From: Druceiella hillmani
Lineage: Eukaryota; Arthropoda; Insecta; Lepidoptera; Hepialidae
Assembly: GCA_039881145.1 (NCBI GenBank)
Contig: JAYKKI010000075.1
Span: forward strand, 289,001-353,000
Reading direction: 5' to 3'
Length of the DNA: 64,000 bases
Under the pieces are notes generated by a model, which was not told the origin of the DNA, did no database searches, and saw only the letters and a program-made list of their open reading frames with translations. Made by a program: the position numbers and the translations under genes. Positions 50,459 through 61,624 of this stretch are shown here, one piece after another; the stretch's first letter is position 1, and each line of letters begins with the position of its first letter.

Positions 50459-52214
50459 CAAAACTCGCTTCGTGTTCTAGTCTAATGAATACGTTTGGTA
50501 AAACTACGAGCACAACTTTGAAAAACAATTTTGCCTGTATTTTTTACTTGGTTTCACAAATTTATAAACGTTGTGTTTGGAAGTAGTCTATAAAAGAGTA
50601 TATAAATAAAAATATTTGTTTCAATTTTCTTCCCAACGAATTTATATGAAACCATTCTCGCCAAATTTGCATTGTCTATTACAAATATTTGTCTTATCAT
50701 TCATGTTATAATAACCTGAGGGCATAATAATGATTACATAATAAGTTCTATTATTATGTAATAATGTTCACATATTAAATACAATCACCTACAACAAATG
50801 AATAGACATGAAAAATAATTTTACATTTCTACAATCATAATAATATAACAAAATCTCTTCAATATAATACTGACCTGATAACATGTGTGTCATTAAGTGT
50901 ACGATGCTGAAAACATATGCGTATAACTGAATATTCAATAATACACAACTCGGATGATGTAATCGAAAACCGCAAATATTCATAAATATGTTATTGTGAA
51001 GAGATCGAATGTTATACAAAGATATTTCAATATATCAGGAAGATATGTCAATACATGTTTAAGGAAATAACTAAGTGAGTATATGACAGATTTTACAAAG
51101 TCAATAAATACGCTTCTGTACCCGGTCTTATTTCTTTTCAATCGTATCCGTTTGCTTTTCTCCGTATTGACTTCCCCTATTAGGCGAAGAGTGTAATTAA
51201 TGTCACGAAGGCAACGTATTTACATTTTTATTTTACATGTTATCTTTTAAATAGGCTACTGTCAGAAAGTTTGTTTCCAGAGGTATGGAAACAGCTTTCT
51301 ATTTCTTTTTTTTCGGAAACAGTTTTAGTAAATGTAGTTATTTAAAATTCTAAAAAAATCATATAATTCGTCTAATTTATTTATGAATATAGCCATATAG
51401 TTGTAGAAATCGTTAATCGAACCATTTTTCCATTAAATTTTATATCTCACACTAAACAATTTGAAGACCGTCCAATTTTAAAGTGTTTTTTTGAACATAT
51501 GGAGCGACAGTTAAATAACGTATGGTTTGGGGTGGTGAGTTACTAGCATTGTAGGTAATGCCGTCGTCTATTTGTGTATGTCTTTCAAACAGATGTGTTA
51601 AAATTTTATCAATTTGATTTTGGTTGACCACAATTTAATTATTGATTCTCTTTAATAAGTCGTTATTTGAACAATATCTTTTTCACATTTTTTATCCGGT
51701 ACTAAACAATTAAATGACCGACTAATTTTAAAGTGTAATAAATTATTACGTTTGTAATCCAATGTACCCCAAGTAATACCCATAATACCATTTTTTTTTA
51801 AAAAAGGCCAAATTTTTTACTTAGTTTTAGATTCATATGCATCGCGACTACAAATGTAGAAGTTTTATATGTTTTTTGTTGTTATAATATTTTTCAATCT
51901 ATTCGCTATTAATAGTGTAACGAAGTAATTATGGCAAAACAATATTGAATAAATTGTTCTATGTAAAAGTGGACTAAAATATTTTTTGTCAAAATTTAAG
52001 CATCTCTGGCTTAAAAAAGTATGAAAACATGAATAACCAATTATTTAAAAAAAAATATGTTTAAAGTAGTTAGAAAAATAAAATGTTATGAGTTTGTTGT
52101 TGTTAATATGAGATGTTTTAAGCAAAATTTGTGGACAATAATAATAAAAGAATTTCTTTAATAATTTTCAGTAACAATGTTGAATATATTAAGAACAAAC
52201 TGTCAGAGGTGATC
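50454..52214. other. AT-rich DNA with a distant direct repeat
   Basis: ACTAAACAATTTGAAGACCG at 51451 recurs as ACTAAACAATTAAATGACCG at 51701, each followed by AATTTTAAAGTGT. This suggests two diverged units about 250 bp apart. The 76-codon minus frame at 50789-51019 lacks motifs. Confidence 0.5.
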
Positions 52215-52275
52215 GGCGGAATAAGGAATAAAGTGTTTACACGGCGGAATAAGGAATGGAGTGTATACAGGAATA
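52215..52275. repeat. Short tandem repeat
   Basis: CGGCGGAATAAGGAAT occurs at about 52213 and 52240, each followed by a GGAGTGT/AAGTGT word, with a third partial GGAATAGAGTG at 52269. Unit about 28 bp. Confidence 0.7.
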
Positions 52276-52545
52276 GAGTGTTTTATTTTTATTAATATAA
52301 AAGTAAAGAAAAAATAAATAAGAAGAGGGGTCGAGCCTAAAAAAACATAATCTGAAATAATAGTACAAATAACACGAAACTATAATTAATGAAAATAAAA
52401 TATATTTAATAAATAAATAAATAGATCTTCTATTCAATGAAAATAAAATATGACAAGTCAATAAATACATGAAGCATAAAATAAGAATAGGAAAACCGTA
52501 AGTATAAAATAAAACGTAAAAGCACTCACAAATAAATATTTGAAT

Positions 52546-52829
52546 CTGGAGCTAAGAATACGTCTTGCCATGTGCTACGTTTTTAGAACTCCCCTTTATG
52601 GAAAAGAAGCATGGACACTTAAAGCCGCAACCATCAAGAGAATTGAAGGCGTTTCAGATGGGAGTAAATAAAAAAATCCGAAAAATATCATGAATGGATA
52701 GCGTAACATACGTCGAAAAGTTAAGAGGAATCAACAAAGATATGGAAATCAAGGGGTAAAAGGAAAAAGATTTAAATATTAAAATCAAACAATTGCAACA
52801 TTTTGGACACATAAAACTAGGATTATAAT
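52546..52829 (+). pseudogene. LINE RT C-terminal fragment
   Basis: Plus-strand reading gives LELRIRLAMCYVFRTPLYGK then EAWTLKAATIKRIE (52546 on). After a frameshift comes a block equivalent to FQMGVNKKIRKISWMDSVTY, in which the Trp codon is now TGA. After another shift it reads LQHFGHIKLG. These are the conserved LYG-EAWTL, RMLRISWTDRVTN-like and FGHI-R motifs that follow the reverse transcriptase palm in many insect LINEs. Truncated at both ends and broken; not expressed. It is a different copy from those at 3670 and 28505, on the opposite strand. Confidence 0.8.
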
Positions 52830-53367
52830 ACAATACAGAGATTAACAATAAACCAAAAACATAGTATCCTGAACGCTCCTTAATTTTTTAATATGTATAG
52901 AATATTTATTGAAAAATAAAAGTCTATCTACTAATATAACTAGTAACCTAATGAAATACTTAATAAATTTTTAGAAATTATTTCCAAAATAGTTAATATC
53001 CATCACTATTTTTTAATCCGTAGCCATGAGCTAAATTAATTGAAAATATACTGTTAACTGTCACTGCCATTTATCCTGTAACCAAAATACCCGTACATGT
53101 CTCTTTTGCTCTTTTTCACTTTTAAGTGGCTTCTTTAGAGGACCCAAACTGTTTATTATATGGACGATGGTACATTCTGTAGGTTATATTTATCTATATA
53201 AATATAATGGGATGCAGTTTAAAAACATAATAATTATTTTTAAAAATCTACTTTTATCCCATTTGCCTGTATGTGCGAAAATATGTTTTCAGATTGTTGT
53301 AAGTATGAAAAGCATTTGTTTTTATGCTATTACTTTTTGTTAACATACTTTTTACATAAGTTCCGTG

Positions 53368-53460
<93 letters not shown>

Positions 53461-54900
53461 TATATAGAAATGATTACAAAAAATGATTTGATGTGATCGT
53501 CATTTTTTTAATTTGTAACCATATTTCATCGTACCAATATCCAATGGATTAAAACTCATTTTTGGTTAAAACTCATTAATACACTAGCAATCTGTATTGC
53601 ACATAGACTATGTTACGGGTATAGGTTTTTAAACATATGTATTTTGTCTATAATCTACGCATCATGTAAATATTATTCATGTCAATATAAATGCAAATAA
53701 AGAAAAACTGCTAATAACTTCATTGTATTAAAAGAAGTTTACATAAAATTAGTATTCTTAAAATGAATTTTTATTTCAAAAATATTGATTTTATTTCAAT
53801 ATTTCAAAGTATTTATTATTATCTGAAAACCACAACACGCGAAAAAGCTTAGTCGCGTATTGTCTACAGTGAGTTGCTTGAAGATATGTTCATTGCAAAT
53901 GATGTGTTTAATATTTATATACCCGTCCAGCTACGTGCAAAGGATTTTATCTGCAAATACAGCCTCAGGCAACCTCTTCCTTTGAAAAAGGCTTTGTATT
54001 TGGATGTGGCCATTTTACGTATTCTTGTAACAAACATTTAATAACGGCAGAAATTTTTTGTACATTGATGGCGTCTGTTGTATCTGGCGAAATATAAATA
54101 TTTTTAGATAGACATTACGTCATTCTTAAAAAAAATGTAAAGAACATAGATATAGACATTACATAGTTGTAATATTGTCTTATAATTCATAATAATATAA
54201 GGTTTTGCTATTTTTGATAATACAGATTTTACTATAATTGTTGCTTGAAATTGTGTTATACTATGGAGTTCATCAATTTATACAATACAAACAATATTTG
54301 TAACCGGTCCCGGTAATAATTATTGTTTAAAGCGAGCAAGTCAAAATACGTATATCATTACGGATGAGGGAAAATAATTTAATAAAGCAAACATTTATAA
54401 AGAAAAGAAAAATGAAATAAAAATTACAAGAATATTTCTCTTTAAAATTTCCTTAGTCTATATCTTTCATCTTCTCAGGCTTTGTCAATTCGTCATAATA
54501 TTGAGTAGGCTTATAAATAATAAGTGTGTCGAAAGAAAACATATATAACAACATATCATTTCAGTTTATTTTAACAAATGCACCTTTGTGATCGACGACT
54601 TAGAAAAGAATGGAAAATAACAAAACAGAAATCCGCAGGCTTTGAATTCAAAAATTTGTGGAAATGGTTCTTATCATATCTTTTTTTAACGCAAAACGTG
54701 ATTTAATGATGTAAATAGAAGAGAAGGGGAATTTCGAATAATTTTACAACTCAATTTCAATAGTTGTAATCAACACTTCTTGCAATGAGCGGGCCAAAAT
54801 TTCATCTGGTCATCGAAATTTCTAACATAGTTCAAGTCTTTATTTTTGAAGCTGACTGCGGTACACTGCTGCTATTATAAATATATTACTGGAAAATCAA
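52830..54900. other. AT-rich DNA, no gene seen
   Basis: Contains the (AT)n tract at 53372-53455. A 61-codon frame at 53271-53456 is mostly microsatellite. A slightly GC-richer patch at 53880-54080 has no frame. Confidence 0.5.
53372..53455. repeat. (AT)n microsatellite
   Basis: About 84 bp of AT dinucleotide with one GTATAT interruption near 53415. Confidence 0.98.
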
Positions 54901-55060
54901 TCTATATATTGGTAAACATACAATATTATCCGTTTGACATGGGTTTTATTTTTAGATTTCGTCATGATTGAATCTATCTATATAGTGGTAAACATGCAAT
55001 ATTATCCATTTGACATGGGGTTTATTATTAAATTTCGTCTTATCCGTCTGTCTGTCTGTC
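54901..55060 (+). repeat. 76-bp tandem duplication followed by (TCTG)n
   Basis: Units at 54901-54976 and 54977-55050 share TCTATATAKTGGTAAACAT, CAATATTATCCRTTTGACAT and a TTAAATTTCGTC-type end. CCGTCTGTCTGTCTGTCC follows at about 55045-55062, then CACTCGAAC and ATGAAACTTTGCAG. This order resembles dispersed insect repeats with a (TCTG)n / GTCTGTCCG segment. It could be a transposon fragment. Confidence 0.7.
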
Positions 55061-56178
55061 CATGTCTATTTATCACACACTCGAACTTTTTTGAATTTTA
55101 GATCTAGGTTCATGAAACTTTGCAGCCACGCTCTTTCGATAGATATCTCAGAAAAATGAAATAAAATATGAATAAGTATTTTAATAATGGTAAAAAAAGG
55201 CCGAATAAATTGTTTATGCTTACCAAAAGGTATCCTACTGTAAATATTTTAAGATTAAATCAAATATTCTATTTCATTTTTGAAATTATACTTCGACGTG
55301 AGGTAGATCGTGTGCTCCACTTCTAATATTTTATTAATGGGTCCCAAATATTTAAACATTTGCCTTCACAACAAACAAGAAAGCTTGCATAAAAAAGAAG
55401 CACAGACCACAACTGAAATCTACTTTGTGCACACATATAACGATTTTGTCTTTTGGCATCAGCGTGGGTAATTTCTTTTGACTTAACAGTTTATCGCATA
55501 TAACCAACATACACAATCCAATTTTTATTTCCAGTAATAAGGTTTTTCAGTCAATCGAATATATGCCGAAACGTTGAAAGCCTGGGCACTTCCTCAATCT
55601 ATGATCCTCAATCTATATTCCCGTGTACCTATTTGGAGCTTGTGGTGTATACAAATATAGCTTTGACTTTCCTAGTTCTTTCTTGAAGACTAATGGACCA
55701 CCCAACAAGCCGTAACCTTGATCAAGCCGATCTCATCGTGAATGATTACAAAGATAGTCCAGATGCTAATATTAACTTCCGATAAGACGCATACCATCGT
55801 ATCGGAGCGTTGAACGTCGTACGTTGGTAATTTTCAATAAGGTCACGAACAGTTTGAATGTGTACCAAACTCGTAATTGGCCGGCGATCGTGGGTTTAAT
55901 TTTTGCCTTTTGAGCAAAAGTAATTAAATACATTATAAATTAAAACAAAAGCACGATTCAAGTTTAAAGTAAATAAAAAATTTAATAAATAATTTAATTC
56001 ACTTTGTCTAACCTTGTTTAATATAATTATAATATAAACTAAAAAGATCATTTAAAAATTGTAATCATTAACCGACTTGTATTTTCTAAAGTTTAATTTT
56101 CATACTTTAATAGTGTAAAAATTTATTTCATAAGAATATATTTTTATTAAATGCGGTTGTAGTTTGGTTTATTATATA

Positions 56179-56210
56179 TTCACTATAATTAATAATTTAA
56201 TTATAGTGAA
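56179..56210. repeat. Perfect 14-bp inverted repeat
   Basis: TTCACTATAATTAA and TTAATTATAGTGAA separated by TAAT. Confidence 0.85.
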
Positions 56211-56640
56211 ATTTTTGTGTGAATATTTGCTAATAAAAATGAATAATTTTTATGTGCACAATATAATTTATATACGCATAAATAATGACATAAATGTGCA
56301 TATTCATTTACCATATTTTTTATATTCTTCGGTTAACCGCAGTACTTTCAATAATTAATTAATTAATATCAACTCGTCAGTATAGGATTACGATATTTCG
56401 GTAAAAAAACCGTTTCCATACATTCCGCATAAATTATCAAAAATAAATTATTTACTTTGATTATTCATCAATATTATCTTTTATTAAACTACGCTTTATT
56501 TATTCTCAATCAAAATATTTATTTTATAAATAATATTAAAATATTTAAATGCTTTTTTCTCCGGAATATCGGAGTTTTTTAAAAGTACTTTCAAAACTTT
56601 GCTTCTGCAATATTAAGTGAAATTCATATGATCTTATCTC

Positions 56641-56692
56641 ATATGTAATATTTTAATATCTTTCTCATATTAGATATTAAAATATTACATAT
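56641..56692. repeat. Perfect 21-bp inverted repeat
   Basis: Arms at 56641-56661 and 56672-56692 are exact reverse complements (ATATGTAATATTTTAATATC... ) around a 10-nt loop. Given the base composition, slippage or palindrome formation is as likely as function. Confidence 0.9.
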
Positions 56693-57599
56693 AATTTCAT
56701 TTCTTTATAATTTCATTAGCTTTCATTTCCTATTTCATGTTTAAAGGAGTTTACTAAATATTTGCTATTCCTAAAACAAGTCTCCAGTAGGTTGTTTGAA
56801 GATATTATCAATATAACTAATAAATTCGATATTATTAAGGCCATTCAAATATGCGAGTAGGTTTTATCCATATACATTAATTCATTTAGGAAATTTATTT
56901 CGTAAAAAATAATTTGCAACTGCAAACCTAAGTATTTATTTTTGTAGACTTAGGAACAATTCTTGCCCGTGGTACTATTTTTTGCAGATTTACTAGTGTA
57001 TTTTTTTTCATTGCAGAAAAAAGGCCGAGTAGTGACCCTGGCTTGTTAACATTTTTTTACTTTCTTAGATAAAATTTGAAATATGATAGCATTATTTTGA
57101 CACTTTGCATTTTAATATAAATAACAAACTACTATGAACATAAATTGTCAGGTTACTGACTACTTATTTTATTCGTGGAAATTATATGGCAAAATATTAG
57201 TTTTTCTTTATGTGGAAATAAATCATCTTCTATAACTGACTGTTTGTGAAACATTATTTACTTATGAGTTATGGAGAATCAATATCGATAAAATATATTC
57301 TTCTATTAAATTAAAATGCCTTTTTTTTTAATTGATCAATTCCCATTTTTATTGTTCATTGTAACGTGAAATAATTATAGGTTAGGTATTTAATAATTAC
57401 ACACCGAATGATATATAAAATTATGAAAAAAGTTTGTAATATACCAAATACAAGGAATTCTGGTGATATTTTAGCCCCTAAAATGTTCTCATATAAAAGG
57501 GTTTTTCATCCTACAAACCCAAAAGGTTTCATACTTAGTAAATCACATAACTTGGACGAAATTATGTACTTGATTTTGTCATAACATTTATTAAAATTC

Positions 57600-57930
57600 T
57601 AAAAAACTGGCTGTGCAAGCGACTTCACTCGCATGAAATTCGGAGTGAGAAAAGTTACTAGGAATTTTTTGTGTTTACTTTTTTTCCGCTATATAAAGTT
57701 TCGTGTAAAGTTTCGTAAAAACGCTAATGGATGGCATTGGCAGTTAAATTGGTTTCGCCGATTTTGATATTATCGCGCGTAATGAACGTATACTAAAGAT
57801 CAACGTATTTTTTTTATTCGTGAACCGATTGAAATGAAACTAAGCCCAGTTCAGTCGTTGTTGAGATTAACGTGCCCAATGTAAGTGCGCATAGACAAAC
57901 AAATAAACCGACAAAGAGAAAAATTCTAAA
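57600..57930 (+). repeat. Degenerate dispersed-repeat remnant
   Basis: A GC-richer segment reading TTGGTTTCGCCGATTTTGAT, GAACCGATTGAAATGAAACT, AGTCGTTGTTGAGATTAACG, then AGACAAACAAATAAACCGAC and AAAGAGAAAAATTCT. This order, a poorly conserved body then an (ACAAACAAA)-type segment, is common at ends of decayed insect transposons. It may be related to the tails at 25180 and 25790. Inference only. Confidence 0.4.
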
Positions 57931-58795
57931 ACTATTGTTGGTCGTATGTAGAACTTAGCTTTACTTACAAATATTCAACATCCACACATTATTATCTTGA
58001 GAGGTGTTCTTTCTTTGATTTGCGACGCTGTGTATCCTCAGTAGAACTGAAGCGTATGTCACCTGTAAAAATACTCAATATGCAAAGTACAAAATACTTG
58101 GTATCGTAAATACTTGTATGGTATGGCCGATCGGACGTTCGTACAATGGTTACTTTATGGTCAGGCTGTGGCATAACCATACCCCTCTTTGTCTAGCAAG
58201 GTATTTCACTCACGCGTATAGTACTCAGGTTTACTCATTATTTCATATTTAAAACGTCAATAAAACTGAATACAAACTGAATATGTAAATACTCGTAAGT
58301 CGTAATAATTTTAAAGTATACGATGCGAGTATGTCAAGCATACCCGTATACTTGTTTAACTTATTACCTTAAGTATTAGTTTACTCTTCGCAGTTCGCGG
58401 ACAAATATTTACGCTATACAAGTACGAGTATTTTGAAATAAAGTTTTTGAGTACGATGCTCTTTTCGTCTAATGTTTCTCCGTTTTTCTGTTGGCACAGT
58501 TGATAGTTATTACTTTGTAGTATAAATATTGTAAAATATTTATACTATAAAATATTTATATATAGGGTATATAAAATTTTTAAATTTCATCATTATGTCC
58601 ACAAGAAAGTCCAATGCTATATTAGAGTATTCTACATACTTGGGAGATTAATTTACTTCTTGCAATATTTACAAAAGTAAATTGTGATTCAAAAGAGCTA
58701 CATTTAATTTAAATGAAACATTTGAAAAGAAAACATAAAATGTAACCATCACCAATACGGAACAATTTATTTGTACCGAACATATTACTACATTA
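57931..58795. other. AT-rich DNA with ACTCGTA/TACGAGT words
   Basis: Many TACTTG, TACTCG and inverted TACGAGTA words between 58070 and 58440, with AAATACTCGTA (58288) and TACGAGTATTTT (58425) as an inverted pair, hint at a small decayed transposon. A hairpin TAGTATAAATATT/AATATTTATACTA lies at 58518-58547. The 62-codon minus frame at 57992-58180 lacks motifs. Confidence 0.35.
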
Positions 58796-58820
58796 TTTTT
58801 TTTTTTTTTTTTTTTTTTTT
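58796..58820 (-). other. LINE 3' poly(A) tail
   Basis: About 25 T on the plus strand, i.e. a poly(A) run at the 3' end of the minus-strand Jockey element, directly after its 3' UTR. Marks target-primed reverse transcription and the 3' boundary. Confidence 0.9.
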
Positions 58821-58932
58821 ATATATCCTGCTACTTAGCGATCTGTTTGTTTCAAACAATAATCTAATGTGTTGTCAGATTTTCATCAGCTAAATTATTC
58901 TTAGCAAAGACATGCACCCAACGGTGCAATCC

Positions 58933-61560
58933 TCATATTTTGTCCGCGAATCTTGTCGCAAGTTCAGATACGCTATTCCTCTTAAGGCGGGAGAATCTTA
59001 GACTGCCCTCTCCTTGAAGTTCAGCAGCTAGTTCGTTCATATGTTGGTCCAGTCTGAGTTGATATTTCTTGCTGTTTATTTCAATTTCGTCCTTCACAGT
59101 TCTCAGATTTAAATCTAGGTTCACATATTTGTTGCTTATGTGGGATGGTATATTAAACATGGCTCTCATTGTTTTACTTTGGAACCTTTCAAGTATTTCG
59201 ATGTTACTATGGCTGGCTGTGCCCCAAAGCTGAATGCCGTAAGTCCATATGGGCTTCAGTATCGTTTTATAGATAGCCATTTTACTGGAATCTGTCAATT
59301 GTGATTTACGGCCGATTAGCCAGTACATGCTGCGGAGTTTGCTGTCTAGTTGCTTCCTTTTAGTCCATATATGTTTACGCCAAGTGAGTCGACGGTCGAG
59401 GTGCATACCCAAGTATTTGGCGTCATCTGATTGTGGGATCGCTGTATCAAAAAGTTTTACAGGTGGGCAGGTTTTTCTTCTAAGTGTGAAAGTTACTTGG
59501 GCTGACTTATCTGTGTTGACTTTAATACGCCACTGCTGGCACCATGCTTGGATGAGAGAGATATGGGATTGGAGGCTTTCAGATGCGGAATCGGGATTAT
59601 CATGTGACGAAAGAAGTGCGGTATCATCTGCGTATGTCGCTGTGGTAGTGTTGGCATAAGTAGGTAGATCTGCTGTAAATATCAAATAGAGTACTGGTCC
59701 CAGTATACTACCCTGTGGAACTCCTGACTTAATTGGGTGCATTTCTGATGTTTCGGAGTTATATTTCACTTCGTAGCATCTTTTTCCAAGATACGATTTA
59801 ATCAACGGAAAAAAGGAGTGCGGTAACATTTTTTTAATTTTAAAGAGAAGCCCAGTATGCCATACCTTATCAAATGCTTGGCTAATGTCTAAGAAGACTG
59901 CGGAGCAATATTGTTTATTTTCCAATGCTCTACTTATGACATCAACCAGCCTATGCACTTGCTCGATAGTTCCGTGGCCCTCTCTAAATCCAAACTGATG
60001 TGTTGGTATTATATTTGCTAAGTGTTCCCTCATTCTGTTAAGTATTATCGTTTCCAGTAATTTTCCAATTACCGGAAGGAGACTGATAGGTCTATAAGAT
60101 GACACTTCTTGAGCAGGTTTACCTGGTTTCAGTATCATTATTACCTGTGCTATTTTCCACTGGCTTGGGTAGTAGGACTGTCTTAAACATGCGTTGAAAA
60201 TAGCGAGTATGAACAGTATTCCTTTTTTTGGGAGGTGTTTCAAAAGTGTCGCGTCGATAAGGTCATAGCCAGGGCATTTGCCTTCCTGGAGTTTTAGGAT
60301 TTCCCGCCTCAGTTCATTTGGTGTCACATGCTTAAGTGGTAAGCACATTTGAATAGGTGTCTTTAAGTACTCCTCTATTTCATTGTCCAGATATTGATTA
60401 CTGCTGGGAAACGGTTCAAAAACTTCATGTAGGTGATCAGCATATCTGTTAGCTTTTTCACTATCAGAGCGAGCCCAGGATCCCGTTTTTGTTCTTAGCG
60501 GTGTGACTTGTTGTTTGGGACGCTTTAGGTTTTTGGTAGCTTTCCATAACGAGTAGTTTGTGTCACTAGTATGTGTCAGTTTTGTGAGATATGATTGTAG
60601 ATTCTCATTTGCCAATTCTTTGATTAGAGTTTTAAGATGTTGTGTGGCTTTATTTAAGGCAGTCTTGTCTCTAGGATAGTGAGTGTTTTGCCATACTCTG
60701 CGGAGTCTACGTCTTTCGTTTATACAATCCTTGATGAATTCAGGGTACACATGCTCTATAGCAGTTCCCGTTTTGTGATGGGATGTAGCCCTGTTTGCAG
60801 CGTCATGAATCAGTTTGTTTAGTCCTTCTATAGCCCGTTCTATTTGGTCAGACGTTTTCAGTGAGATCCTGAGCTGTATTTCCGTTGTGATGATATCCTG
60901 ATATTTTTTCCAGTTAGTATTCTTATTGTAGATTTTAAGTGGTACTTCTGTTAGTAATATCTTACTATATACCCTTAGAACAATAGCAGAGTGGTCTGAG
61001 ATAAGGTCAAAGTCAGGTTCTGTTTTAGTGTTATTTATTGCAATGTTTCTAGATATGAAAAAATCCAGCAAATCGGGTATTTTTCGTGGATCTGTCGGCC
61101 AATAGGTAGGTTCTCCAGTGGACAAGCAATCAAGATTAAGATCTTTCACAGCTTGATAGAGCGACCTTCCTCTAGTTGTTATAAGTCTAGATCCCCAGAA
61201 CAGGTGTTTAGCGTTCCAGTCGCCCCCACTTATAAAGCGATGTCCGAGTATAGAGAAGAAATCTTTATATTCTTCTTTTGCCATCTGGTGTTTAGGAGGG
61301 CAATAAACTGCAGCAACGGTAATGTCCGAGCTATTGTCATACACTTTAATAAGAGAGGCTTGTATCTTGTCAGTTGAGAAAGGTTCAAGCGGGTGATGTT
61401 TTATATTTGATTTTAAGATCACTGCCGTTCCTCCATGCGCTTTTCCCGATGGGTGGTTGGTAGCATAAACTGTGTAGCCCTTTATTGAGATATGGCTTTT
61501 GATGGTAAACCTAGTCTCAGATATTAATGCCACGTCAATCTTTTTCATGTGTAGAAACAT
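58933..61560 (-). CDS. Jockey LINE ORF2: endonuclease-reverse transcriptase
   Basis: An 875-residue protein that would nick target DNA and reverse-transcribe the element RNA at the nick. Domains by residue from the first ATG: apurinic-type endonuclease 1-200, with Glu15 (ISETRFT), Asp114/Asn116 (GGDWNAKH) and Asp189-His190 (SDHS) as catalytic or metal residues; reverse transcriptase about 460-720, with Asp558 in FLDISQAFDKVW, SGVPQGSILGP (612-622) and YADD (643-646); then the C-terminal region with YGIQLWG and ERFQSKTMR. No stops or frameshifts. The frame is open 36 codons further upstream (to 61668), and this extension contains IVTWNANGL, the conserved endonuclease N terminus with its metal-binding Asn. 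The natural protein therefore probably begins earlier without an ATG in this copy. All catalytic residues are present, so activity is plausible. Confidence 0.95.
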   Translation of the reverse strand: MFLHMKKIDVALISETRFTIKSHISIKGYTVYATNHPSGKAHGGTAVILKSNIKHHPLEPFSTDKIQASLIKVYDNSSDITVAAVYCPPKHQMAKEEYKDFFSILGHRFISGGDWNAKHLFWGSRLITTRGRSLYQAVKDLNLDCLSTGEPTYWPTDPRKIPDLLDFFISRNIAINNTKTEPDFDLISDHSAIVLRVYSKILLTEVPLKIYNKNTNWKKYQDIITTEIQLRISLKTSDQIERAIEGLNKLIHDAANRATSHHKTGTAIEHVYPEFIKDCINERRRLRRVWQNTHYPRDKTALNKATQHLKTLIKELANENLQSYLTKLTHTSDTNYSLWKATKNLKRPKQQVTPLRTKTGSWARSDSEKANRYADHLHEVFEPFPSSNQYLDNEIEEYLKTPIQMCLPLKHVTPNELRREILKLQEGKCPGYDLIDATLLKHLPKKGILFILAIFNACLRQSYYPSQWKIAQVIMILKPGKPAQEVSSYRPISLLPVIGKLLETIILNRMREHLANIIPTHQFGFREGHGTIEQVHRLVDVISRALENKQYCSAVFLDISQAFDKVWHTGLLFKIKKMLPHSFFPLIKSYLGKRCYEVKYNSETSEMHPIKSGVPQGSILGPVLYLIFTADLPTYANTTTATYADDTALLSSHDNPDSASESLQSHISLIQAWCQQWRIKVNTDKSAQVTFTLRRKTCPPVKLFDTAIPQSDDAKYLGMHLDRRLTWRKHIWTKRKQLDSKLRSMYWLIGRKSQLTDSSKMAIYKTILKPIWTYGIQLWGTASHSNIEILERFQSKTMRAMFNIPSHISNKYVNLDLNLRTVKDEIEINSKKYQLRLDQHMNELAAELQGEGSLRFSRLKRNSVSELATRFADKI

Positions 61561-61624
61561 TTCCAGCTCTAGTCGTCGAGCGACCAGTCCGTTGGCGTTC
61601 CATGTGACTATTTTAAGATTTAGA

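Larger units (their letters stand above)
55061..57599. other. AT-rich DNA with two perfect hairpins
   Basis: Contains inverted repeats at 56179-56210 and 56641-56692. A 64-codon plus frame at 56164-56358 overlaps the first hairpin and has no motif. A GC-richer patch at 55560-55880 is noncoding. Confidence 0.5.
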
